From CAG-873 sp910578365 (GTDB taxonomy: Bacteria; Bacteroidota; Bacteroidia; Bacteroidales; Muribaculaceae): 64,000 nucleotides of DNA. Location of the stretch: positions 806,001 to 870,000 of the forward strand of contig OX620685.1 of assembly GCA_951635545.1 (NCBI GenBank). Direction: 5' to 3'. The position numbers were made by a program, and so were the translations under genes. Of the stretch, positions 55,916 through 64,000 are shown one piece after another. Each line of letters starts with the position of its first letter. The stretch's first letter is position 1. Under the pieces are notes generated by a model. The model worked only from the letters and a program-made list of their open reading frames with translations, did not search any database and was not told the origin of the DNA.

Positions 55916-56843
55916 TCAGCATATTATTAAGGTTCTGTGGATTGATGACGAACCACAGAAGGGATTTATGAAATTTGCGTACAATCAAAAAGGAATCTTT
56001 TTAGATGTCGCGACTTGTGTCGATGATGGAATTGCTATGCTTCAGGACAGAGACAAGTCTTATGAGGCAATCATACTTGATGCCAATTGCATTATCAAGC
56101 CCGGCGGTGTGGCAGTTTTGGACGCATTGACTTACGCAATCGTAAATCTGTATCGCCTGAGAGTTGATATCCCTTGGTTCGTTTACACTGCAGGCGGTGA
56201 ACGGTGGAAGGACGTACTTCCATATCTTATTCCTAAAGATACCCCATGGCTAAAACGTCAGTATTATGACAAGCCGGCAGATGAGGAAATAATATTAGAT
56301 GATATAAGAGAGGCTGTCGCTCAATTCCAAACTACGAAGATCAAACAGAAGTATTCGGAAGCATTCCATGTATATGATGGTCAGGATTTGGTCGAGTTAC
56401 TTAAAGATATGGAAACTAACGACCAGTTTGACTTGGATAATAGCGTTCCGGGTAAAGTAAGACTCATTGTTGACTGGATATGCAAGTTTATGTCTCAAAT
56501 CAAGCTTATCCCGTTTGAGTTCGTTCCTTCAAAAATAACAGAGCATAGCAAGTTCTTCGGTAAAAGTGAAATGCGGGATATTGTTCCGATATATCTACAA
56601 GGACTCATGCGTTTCCTCGTAGAATACAGCAACGATGGAAATCATAGATTCTTGAATACTTGCGAAGATATCCGAGCTGGCAATGCACGCTATGCCAATA
56701 GGGCCGGTATGTATGCTCTTCTGAATATCTTTAATTGGCTAAGCACGCTTCCATATAGCAATAGGGAGAAAATGGATTCTATCTCGAATAATGCTGCTGT
56801 CATTTACATGGAACAGAAGAATAAAAGGCGTTCCGGGCAATAA
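55908..56843 (+). CDS. receiver-domain (response regulator-like) protein
   Basis: A 311-residue protein. The first about 130 residues form a receiver: KVLWIDDEP (acidic pair Asp13, Asp14), YEAIILDANC (phospho-acceptor Asp58), WFVYTAGG (Thr94) and YYDKPADEE (Lys122), so all switch residues are present. The remaining 180 residues are helical, without a DNA-binding domain I recognise (LVDWICKFMSQIKLIPFEF, LLNIFNWLSTLPYSNREKMD). This suggests output through protein contact. It is translationally coupled to the ATPase fusion and followed by hsdM 39 bp later. Confidence 0.8.
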   Translation: MSDQHIIKVLWIDDEPQKGFMKFAYNQKGIFLDVATCVDDGIAMLQDRDKSYEAIILDANCIIKPGGVAVLDALTYAIVNLYRLRVDIPWFVYTAGGERWKDVLPYLIPKDTPWLKRQYYDKPADEEIILDDIREAVAQFQTTKIKQKYSEAFHVYDGQDLVELLKDMETNDQFDLDNSVPGKVRLIVDWICKFMSQIKLIPFEFVPSKITEHSKFFGKSEMRDIVPIYLQGLMRFLVEYSNDGNHRFLNTCEDIRAGNARYANRAGMYALLNIFNWLSTLPYSNREKMDSISNNAAVIYMEQKNKRRSGQ

Positions 56844-56882
56844 GATAGAATGGGAAAGTGTAATTTTGTAAAAGAAAATTAT

Positions 56883-58466
56883 ATGGCTAAAAAAACTCAA
56901 AATAAGAAAGAAAGTCTTCCGATGGAAGAGATGTTGTGGAAGGCGTGTGATGCTCTGCGTGGCTCAATCGAGCCAAGCGAGTACAAGCATGTTGTCCTCT
57001 CTCTGATATTCTTGAAATATGCCGGGTTTCATTTTGAGAAACGCCGTCAGGAGATAATTGCCGATGGTTTGGAGGACTTCGTTGACAGCGTTGAGTTCTA
57101 CGCTGCAAAAAATGTGTTCTATCTGCCTGAGACTTCCCGTTGGTCGTATCTGAAGGAGAACGCCAAGCAGCCCGACATTGCGTCTAAGGTCGACAAAGCT
57201 CTATCGGACATTGAGAAGGAGAACAAGCCGTTGCAGGGCGCTCTTCCCAACAACTACTATAGCTCGCTCGGCATTGAGGCTGAAAAGCTTGGCTCGCTCA
57301 TTGATAAGATCGACGGCTTTGATGATATACTTGCATCGGCCGATGGCAATGACATAATCGGTCGCGTCTATGAATATTTCCTGTCGAAGTTCGCCATCAA
57401 AGAGGGAAAAGGCAAAGGCGAGTTCTATACGCCTAAGACAATTGTCAATCTCATTGCCGAAATGATTGAGCCATACGAGGGTAAGATCTATGACCCGTGC
57501 TGCGGTTCGGGCGGTATGTTTGTGCAGTCAATGAAGTTTGTCGAGAGCCATCACGGAAATCGCCGTATGGTGTCGGTCTACGGCCAGGAATACACCAAGA
57601 CCACCTTCAAACTTGCAAAGATGAACCTTGCTATACGTGGTATTGCTGCCGACCTTGGAGACTATGCAGCCAACACCTTTACCGATGATCGTCATCGCGA
57701 CCTTAAGGCTGACTTCATCATGGCAAATCCTCCGTTCAATCAGAAGGACTGGCGTGCCGATAACCAATTGACTGATGACGAGCGTTGGACTGGCTATGAT
57801 ACCCCTCCGACATCCAATGCAAACTATGGCTGGATACTCAACATGGTGAGCAAGCTGTCAGATAATGGTGTCGCCGGTTTTATTCTCGCAAACGGAGCAC
57901 TTTCTGCTGACGGTATTGAGGGCGCAATCCGCCGTAAGATGATTGAGAATGACATCGTTGAGTCAATTGTGATATTGCCACGAAATCTGTTCTACTCTAC
58001 TGATATTTCGGTAACCCTGTGGATTCTCAACAAGAATAAAAAAGGCCGCGTAATCAGCCGTAATGGAGAAGAAATCCACTATCGAGACCGTGAGGGTGAA
58101 ATCCTGTTCATTGATATGCGCCAGATGGGCGAACCGTTCGAGAAGAAATATGTGCGGTTTACGGATGAGGATATTCAAAAAGTAGCGCGAACCTACCACA
58201 ATTGGCAGAGAGAAGGCGCCTCAGAGTCGTATGCCAACGAACCTGAGTTCTGCTATTCCGCTTCATTCGATGAGGTCAAGGCAAAAGGCTTTTCTCTTGT
58301 CCCCTCAAAGTATATTGAGTTTGTCAACCGGGACGAAACCATTGACTACGATACACGCATGAAAGAGCTTCAAGGCGAGCTTACCGACATCCTCCGTAAA
58401 GAGGCTGAAAGCCGCGCTGCCGTTCTTGAAATTTTCAAATCCCTTGGTTATGAAATCAAAATCTGA
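56883..58466 (+). CDS. hsdM: type I restriction-modification DNA methylase subunit HsdM
   Basis: I choose MAKKTQNKKESLPMEEMLWK (56883) over an in-frame ATG 33 bp upstream because the HsdM family begins near there. The 527 residues include the N-terminal helical domain (WKACDALRGSIEPSEYKHVV), KGEFYTPKTIVNLI, the AdoMet motif IYDPCCGSGGMFVQS and the catalytic MANPPFNQKDW. It transfers methyl to adenine N6 with HsdS. Unlike the fusion protein two genes upstream, all catalytic motifs are intact. It ends 6 bp before the DUF262 gene. Confidence 0.95.
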   Translation: MAKKTQNKKESLPMEEMLWKACDALRGSIEPSEYKHVVLSLIFLKYAGFHFEKRRQEIIADGLEDFVDSVEFYAAKNVFYLPETSRWSYLKENAKQPDIASKVDKALSDIEKENKPLQGALPNNYYSSLGIEAEKLGSLIDKIDGFDDILASADGNDIIGRVYEYFLSKFAIKEGKGKGEFYTPKTIVNLIAEMIEPYEGKIYDPCCGSGGMFVQSMKFVESHHGNRRMVSVYGQEYTKTTFKLAKMNLAIRGIAADLGDYAANTFTDDRHRDLKADFIMANPPFNQKDWRADNQLTDDERWTGYDTPPTSNANYGWILNMVSKLSDNGVAGFILANGALSADGIEGAIRRKMIENDIVESIVILPRNLFYSTDISVTLWILNKNKKGRVISRNGEEIHYRDREGEILFIDMRQMGEPFEKKYVRFTDEDIQKVARTYHNWQREGASESYANEPEFCYSASFDEVKAKGFSLVPSKYIEFVNRDETIDYDTRMKELQGELTDILRKEAESRAAVLEIFKSLGYEIKI

Positions 58467-60578
58467 TGTAAAATGAGAGGGACAGCAATGCCGTTACAGC
58501 AAGTTTGGGGTAATGGTCGTTCCCAACTTGTAATACCTGTATACCAACGTAATTACTCGTGGAAGAAAGAGAACTGTAATCAGCTTTTCTCAGACCTTGT
58601 AAAACTTAAGGACAGCCATAGAAACGGCCACTTCTTTGGCTCAATAGTTACCGCACCAGTAGGTTCCGGTCTCGACCGTCTTATCATAGACGGACAGCAA
58701 CGACTGACTACAACATCCTTACTAATGCTCGCTGCAATCAAAGCAGTGAAGGACGGGAAGATGAAAGTCAGTCAGGAAGGCCTGCTTGAAGAGACCCATG
58801 ACAATATGTTGTGGTCTAAGTATGGCTCGCATCCGACATGTAAATACAAGTTATTGCCCATTGAGCAGGACCGCATTGCTTATGACCGCCTGTTTACATA
58901 CGATGATAATCAATTCATCGAGGAATCAAAAATCACTCACAATTTCAATTTCTTTTATGAGAAATTGACTTCATTGCCACAGCAGTTTACATTCGATGAG
59001 CTGTTTGATGTTGTCGATAGACTTCAGGTAATTTGCATAGACCTTGATAATGACGATGATCCACAGTTGATATTTGAGAGCCTTAACTCCACTGGTCTGG
59101 CTCTTGAAGAAGCTGATAAGATACGAAACTATCTTCTCATGTCTCTTTCTCCGGTCGATCAGGAAGAGTGCTATAAGAAATATTGGCATAAGATACAGAT
59201 GGCGACCAATGATTCGCCAACGATGTTCCTCCGAGATTATATAACAATCTCTGACAACCTTCTGCGGCCTGTAAAACTTAACAATCTTTACTTCCATTGG
59301 AAAAAATATATGGAGGAGGAAGGTCGAGACCGTAAAGCAGAATTGGCCTCGATGCTTGATTATGTTCGCTATTATCACATGATCAATATGGCGGAGATTG
59401 AAGTAATGCAGGACGATCAACTGGTCAGAAGTGCTCGGCTAAGTAAAAAAATGGCTCAGCTGAGAAATCTCGACACGGATGTTATCAACGTGTTCCTGAT
59501 TTCGTTCCTCAAATATGCTGTTGAAAACAGCTTCAGTGAGGATGAAGTCTGGAAAGTTCTTGATCTGGTTGAAGATTATCTCGCACGCCGCATAATCTGT
59601 TCGATGTCATCAAACTCACTGACACAGACATTTTGCGCTCTTCATAGAGACGTCTTACGCTCCATTTCGGAATATGAGAAAGCAGAACAGCTTCTGTCTG
59701 TACCATATCATGATATTCTTGCCTATCACATTCTCCGACGTGAAGGTAACTTCCGTATACCTCGCGACAATGTTTTTGCTGAGAATATTTTGACGCGAAA
59801 AGTATACTTGATGCCCAAGGCAGCCCAGCATTTTCTTTTTGAGAGGCTTGAAAATTTCAATCACACGGAGTTTATTGATGTCAAGAAGCAAATGCAAAGT
59901 GGAGATGCGACTATCGAACACATCATGCCCCAAACATTGACTCCGGAATGGAGAAAAGAATTGGGTGATGAGGCTGACGCTATTCACGAACAATACCTTC
60001 ATACTTTTGCCAACCTTACCCTTACAGGTGTTAATTCCGAGTTGAGCAACAATAAATTTGAGGATAAGAAGAATGGCAAGATGGTGAACGGTCAGTTCAT
60101 AAACGGTTATCGTGGTTCAATCTATCGGCTGACACAGGAACTTACGTCATACGACACATGGCATTTAAGCGACCTTGAACACCGCGCTAACAAGATCAAG
60201 GACAAACTATTCTCACTATATCCATTCCCGACAACTAATTTCAAACCGCTTCCGAAACCGCTCGAAGAAATTTCTCTTGAAGATGAAGACTTCAATCCTA
60301 CCAATAGAAGTCTTGTAGGTTATACCCTATTTGGCGAAGAACACCAGCAAACATACTGTGTGGCGTCCTGAAAAATATTGACGGGTCAGAGGGTTTGAGA
60401 TTATGAATGAATGTTAAACAGTCCGAAGACTGTGGAGACATGCAGGTATGAGCCTGAGATCCCCGAGGTTGGGGTAAAATCCTCCGGGGCTCGATGCCCC
60501 GGGGATTTTTGAGACTTGCAGTGCAATCACCGTCAGTCCCGTCGGTTGGGGTATGCAAAAGTACTGAAAAATCTTGAC

Positions 60579-61460
60579 TCATGCAGATTTCAGGTAATAT
60601 TTTTTCCAGAGCTTACGTCCGGGTACCGCTCCGCGATGCACTTCATCGGGAGTCAGCATGCCGAGACTGAGGTGCGGTCGGCGGGTATGGTAAGTGTTGA
60701 TTACATCCTCCAGCACCTGCCGTATGTTGTCCTTCCTTACGTCCATATGCTTCAGAAACTCCTCTTTAAGTATGCCGTTTACCCTTTCGGCAATTCCGTT
60801 GTTACGTGGGTCGTGCCCTTCCGTCATGCTGATTCGGGCGTGGCGTCTACGAAGCATTTCCACGTAGGGTTTGGCACAATACTGAAGTCCCTTGTCCGAG
60901 TGGTGTATGGGATGCTGACCTCTCCTGCATTGCCTGAAAGCCATCTTCAATGCCGTCATGGCGTTCTCATGCCGCATGTTATCGGCAATCTCCCATCCCA
61001 CTATTTTCTTCGAATAGGCATCCGTAATCAGAAACAGATAGTAAAATGTATTCTGATCAGGAAGCCATATATATGTTATGTCGCTTACCCACAACTGGTT
61101 TATGTCATCAGGCGCGAAGTCTTTCCGTAGATCCGGATAGACCTTCATTCCGTGATCGGAGAAGGTTGTCCTTGTCCTGCGGACTCGGGGACGTATCAGA
61201 AGATTATGCCTGTTCATGATATCGAACAGGCGGTCACGGCCTATGTCGAGACAGAACTCCTTACGTAACCTGTCCTTCATCTTTCTGACTCCGAGTGCCG
61301 GAAGATCCTCTCGTATCGAGCGAACGCATTCCAGGATGCGGTCTTCGTCAATGGCATCCTTGAACGACCTTTTGAAAAAGGCATACCACGCTTGTTTAGT
61401 CACCCCAAGCAACCCGCATGCCTCGCTGACACTCAGGTCACGGGACATGCGCAAGCGCAT
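60579..61460 (-). CDS. IS3 OrfB transposase, copy B
   Basis: 293 residues identical to copy A; DDE motifs QLWVSDITYIWLP, HHSDKGLQY and NNGIAERVNG intact. Expressed against the defence operon. Confidence 0.92.
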   Translation of the reverse strand: MRLRMSRDLSVSEACGLLGVTKQAWYAFFKRSFKDAIDEDRILECVRSIREDLPALGVRKMKDRLRKEFCLDIGRDRLFDIMNRHNLLIRPRVRRTRTTFSDHGMKVYPDLRKDFAPDDINQLWVSDITYIWLPDQNTFYYLFLITDAYSKKIVGWEIADNMRHENAMTALKMAFRQCRRGQHPIHHSDKGLQYCAKPYVEMLRRRHARISMTEGHDPRNNGIAERVNGILKEEFLKHMDVRKDNIRQVLEDVINTYHTRRPHLSLGMLTPDEVHRGAVPGRKLWKKYYLKSA

Positions 61461-61462
61461 GG

Positions 61463-61963
61463 CTACTTGGTAGTTGATTTTTTTGACTGCGCAGGCTTTA
61501 CAAGCTTCTTGTATTCGGCGATGACACCACTCTGGAACTCTTCACGCAGCTCTGCCTTTTTCCTGTCAGCCTCCAGTTTCTCTATCTTTCTGGTGGCGGC
61601 GTTTAACTTGCGTGTTAGATCCAGTATGGTCTGCTCGGTATCCGTGAGCCTGGTAGTGGGAGAGGTTTTCTTTGTCATTCCTTTCTTTTTTGTCGTTTGT
61701 GCCGGAGTTGCCAGGGACGATATGGCCTTTGTTGTCCGGCATCCGGAGCCGGGAATTAATGCTCCCGTCATGCGGCGCAGCCATTTGCTGATGCTTGACC
61801 GTGTGCCGCGATAGTCCGGGATTGCATTTACTATTGTAAACAATGTCCCGACCGCAAAATTGTATTCCTCGTCAATCTGACTGAAACTTTTTCCGCTGCT
61901 GTGCCAGGCATTGATTGCCGAAATCTGAGATTCGTCCCAGAATTTTTTGTTTTCTTCACACAT
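61463..61963 (-). CDS. IS3 OrfA, copy B
   Basis: 166 residues identical to copy A: helix-turn-helix N-terminus, coiled-coil C-terminus, and the same seven-A slippery run before the stop for frameshifting into OrfB. Confidence 0.85.
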   Translation of the reverse strand: MCEENKKFWDESQISAINAWHSSGKSFSQIDEEYNFAVGTLFTIVNAIPDYRGTRSSISKWLRRMTGALIPGSGCRTTKAISSLATPAQTTKKKGMTKKTSPTTRLTDTEQTILDLTRKLNAATRKIEKLEADRKKAELREEFQSGVIAEYKKLVKPAQSKKSTTK

Positions 61964-62303
61964 TTTACTAAAAAATGTTGAATCTGACGGTCAACACTTT
62001 TCCGGACTAGACACTGGGTAGATATGCTGATAGATGTTGTCAGAGAAGTTTATCGTCGTTACCCTGATGAGCTTGAAACTCTTGCACAGAAGGACATGTG
62101 GGTTCATCATGTAATGGGCGAAGAGCAACGCAAGTATGAGAAGATTGGCGAAGGTGTCTATCTATGGAAGAATGCCAACAATCGCAACAAGCTCACAGGT
62201 CTTCGCTACATATTTGATGAACTGGAAATAGCCTATGCCGAATTAGAGCTCCATTTAGAGCCTCGTCCGGTAGCATTTCCTACTGATAACGCTCAATCGC
62301 CAG

Positions 62304-63401
62304 ATGCAGAGAATGAATAAAACATACATGAAGAGACTTGGAGATTACATACGTCAGGTTGATGTCCGCAATCGTGACCTTGCGGTGAATAATTTGCTTG
62401 GACTAAGTATAAGCAAGCAATTCATACCGTCTATTGCAAATACGATTGGCACGGACATGGCAAACTACAAGGTAGTACAACCTCGCCAATTTGGATATGT
62501 GCCGGTTACCTCTCGTAATGGCGATAAAATAACCGTTGCTTTGTATGAGGGAGATAAACCTTGCATTATCTCACAGGCTTACATTGTCTTTGAAGTCACC
62601 GACACTGATAATCTACTCCCTGAATATCTAATGATGTGGTTTCGTCGTTCGGAGTTTGACAGGTATGCTCGATTCAAGTCTCATGGCTCTGCCCGTGAGG
62701 TTTTTGAGTGGGATGAGATGGGTGATGTTATGTTACCGGTGCCGCCGATTGAGGAGCAGCGGAAGATTGTTGCGGAGTATCAGGCTGTGGAGCAACGTAT
62801 TGAAAACAATCGCCGCCTCATAGCAACTCTTGAATCTGCCGCCCAGACCATCTACCGCAAAATGTTCGTTGATAACATAGCCCCCGAAAACCTCCCCCAG
62901 GGTTGGCGTATGGGTAAATTGGGGGATATTATGACAATTTCGAGTGGTAAATCATTATCAGATAGGGTCGATTCTCCTAATGTTGAGTATAAATATCCTG
63001 TTTCTGGAGCTTCAGGTACAATTGGATATGCTCGTGAAGCCAATCAAACAGATAAGTTTTTAACTACTGGTCGTGTGGGCACCATAGGCGTTGTTAATCG
63101 CTATCTGACTCCTGCTTGGACGGCTGACAATGTTCTTGTCGCTAAATCACCCTTCTACGAATACTCTTATCAAGTGCTTCAAGATGTTAATTACCAAGAA
63201 TTGATAGGCGGTGGTGTTCAAAACTTAATTACTCAAACGGGGCTTTCTAACATTGAATTGCCAATTCCACCTTCAGAAAAAATAAATGAGTTCGAAAGAC
63301 GAATAAAAGATATTTCCAACCTATCTACCACACTGGATAAAGAGAATGACACAATGTTAGAAGTTCTTCATCTTCTTCTCACTAAACTCTCAACAATCTG
63401 A
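62304..63401 (+). CDS. hsdS: type I restriction-modification specificity subunit HsdS
   Basis: A 365-residue protein with two target-recognition domains, each ending in a conserved helix. The first closes with VPPIEEQRKIVAEYQAVEQR (residues about 148-170), the second with IPPSEKINEFERRIKD near the C-terminus; GWRMGKLGDIMTISSGKSLS opens TRD2. It sets the DNA sequence recognised by the HsdM complex. The start overlaps the GmrSD-like 3' end by 17 bp; ATG 62313 is an alternative. As IS3 lies upstream with opposite genes, hsdS expression may now be reduced. Confidence 0.92.
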   Translation: MQRMNKTYMKRLGDYIRQVDVRNRDLAVNNLLGLSISKQFIPSIANTIGTDMANYKVVQPRQFGYVPVTSRNGDKITVALYEGDKPCIISQAYIVFEVTDTDNLLPEYLMMWFRRSEFDRYARFKSHGSAREVFEWDEMGDVMLPVPPIEEQRKIVAEYQAVEQRIENNRRLIATLESAAQTIYRKMFVDNIAPENLPQGWRMGKLGDIMTISSGKSLSDRVDSPNVEYKYPVSGASGTIGYAREANQTDKFLTTGRVGTIGVVNRYLTPAWTADNVLVAKSPFYEYSYQVLQDVNYQELIGGGVQNLITQTGLSNIELPIPPSEKINEFERRIKDISNLSTTLDKENDTMLEVLHLLLTKLSTI

Positions 63402-63404
63402 TAT

Positions 63405-64000
63405 ATGCAGTTCTCATTTGACACCGACTCAAAAGGCTATCTCAAAAAAAGAGAAAGCGCTAATTTGGAATACAAACAAAATTTCCAAAAGGGCGATGCT
63501 TTACTAAAATATTTGAAGACCTTAGTAGGTATGGCTAATAATCGAGGTGGTTTCATTATGTTTGGTGTACAAGATTCACCTCATATACCTATAGGAATGG
63601 CGTCGACAAAATTTCAAGATACTGATCCTAAAGACATCGATGGTAAATTAAGGGAATTCTTCTCCCCGAATATTAAATGGTGGTCGGAGATTCGTGAGGT
63701 TGTCATTGAGGGTACGAAACGTTGTTTTGGCTTTTTAATTGTTGAGGAAGCTGAAGAGAAACCTATTGTATGTAAGAAGAACAAAGATGGGCTTTTAAGG
63801 GAAGGTGCTATTTATTACAGATATAGAGGCGAAACTAAAGAAATCGAGTATCCTGAACTAAAATCCTTGTTAGATAATGAACGCGAAAAAGAGCGTATCC
63901 TTTGGATAAAGCATATCCAGAAGATTGCCATAGTAGGACCAAGACAAATCAACATACTTGATCGATATAACGGAGAGATTTCATATGGTGATAAAAGTGT
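63405..64000 (+). CDS. AlbA_2 (Schlafen-like) domain protein, C-terminus off window
   Basis: The ATG at 63405 follows the hsdS stop by 3 bp; 198 codons are open to the edge. SANLEYKQNFQKGDALLKYL and TLVGMANNRGGFIMFGVQDS are the AlbA_2 (divergent AAA-4/Schlafen-like) nucleic-acid-binding signature, with EGAIYYRYRGETKEIEYPEL after it. Such proteins are frequent in type I RM and other defence operons as regulators or effectors. The fate of the C-terminus cannot be seen. Confidence 0.85.
   Translation, partial: MQFSFDTDSKGYLKKRESANLEYKQNFQKGDALLKYLKTLVGMANNRGGFIMFGVQDSPHIPIGMASTKFQDTDPKDIDGKLREFFSPNIKWWSEIREVVIEGTKRCFGFLIVEEAEEKPIVCKKNKDGLLREGAIYYRYRGETKEIEYPELKSLLDNEREKERILWIKHIQKIAIVGPRQINILDRYNGEISYGDKS

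Larger units (their letters stand above)
60359..62013 (-). mobile_element. IS3 family element, copy B (1655 bp)
   Basis: Identical in length and ends to copy A (27980) but inverted. A 3-bp target duplication ctg flanks it (60356-60358 and 62014-62016). It sits in the last part of the GmrSD-like gene. Confidence 0.93.
58473..62320 (+). pseudogene. GmrSD-like DUF262/DUF1524 protein, split by IS3
   Basis: Removing IS3 and one ctg target copy joins the parts in frame as EEHQQTYWVDMLIDVVRE, giving about 730 residues. N-terminal DUF262 has IPVYQRNYSWKKENCNQLF and the nucleotide-site LIIDGQQRLTT. The C-terminal DUF1524 HNH nuclease-like part has ATIEHIMPQTLTPEW and FANLTLTGVNSELSNNKF. A final domain (VGYTLFGEEHQQ onward) resembles DUF4357-type tails. 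GmrSD-type proteins are restriction nucleases for modified DNA. In the present sequence the frame stops in IS3 at 60371, keeping both DUF262 and HNH but losing about 100 C-terminal residues, so partial activity is possible. Confidence 0.85.

Noticed and set aside
1..64000. CRISPR arrays, rRNA and tRNA genes
   Set aside because: No regularly spaced repeat-spacer pattern and no rRNA or tRNA-like sequence noticed on either strand; all repeats found are IS ends, promoter inverted repeats or terminators. No software scan was possible.

Overview
The window looks like a Bacteroidales chromosome, most likely gut-type and possibly Muribaculaceae-like; the family is inferred, not proven. Supporting signs are a UpxY/NusG-like capsule antiterminator, promoter -7 boxes of the TAnnTTTG type, fragments of a Bacteroides-type conjugative transposon (TraJ, TraK, tyrosine integrases), and insertion sequences of families common in Bacteroidota. 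Gene content falls into three blocks joined by a dense insertion-sequence graveyard.

Block 1 (about 27,904 down to 1, minus strand) is an exopolysaccharide/capsule locus read from upxY. It holds a fused double GT2 glycosyltransferase, an FrhB-like/hexapeptide-acyltransferase fusion, a Wzx-type flippase, an aldo/keto reductase, two SGNH-like proteins, two polysaccharide pyruvyl transferase-like proteins, UDP-galactopyranose mutase, several GT2/GT4/GT32 glycosyltransferases, an MBOAT O-acyltransferase, acyltransferase-3 proteins (one decayed) and, at the window edge, an EpsG-type polymerase. An IS4-like and an IS110 element sit between genes. The upxY -7 box lies inside a segment bounded by a 21-bp perfect inverted repeat, the layout of an invertible capsule promoter. 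An IS3 element has landed inside that segment, 5 bp upstream of the -7 box.

Block 2 (about 27,980-52,145) is mostly mobile DNA: IS3, ISAon1-type, an IS5 remnant, two IS21 copies (one split by IS4, one truncated), two IS982 copies, two identical ISAs1 copies plus a different ISAs1-type element, and IS1634. Between them lie remnants of a conjugative transposon: an intact tyrosine integrase, a tandem integrase that is catalytically degenerate and split by IS982, traJ split by IS982, a truncated traK, and a DUF5045-like gene. A phage Mu Mom-like DNA-modification gene sits at 49,553.

Block 3 (52,146 to the end, plus strand) is a restriction/defence-type operon. Its order is a WYL regulator; a fusion of an N6-methylase fold with a lost catalytic Asn, an HsdS-like segment and a histidine-kinase-type ATPase; a receiver-domain protein; a canonical HsdM; a GmrSD-like DUF262/DUF1524 protein split by IS3; HsdS; and an AlbA_2-domain protein that runs off the edge. 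No HsdR is visible in the window. The sequence suggests a type I methylation module with an embedded two-component-like pair. This is the best candidate for an undescribed system, and it is at present damaged by the IS3 insertion.
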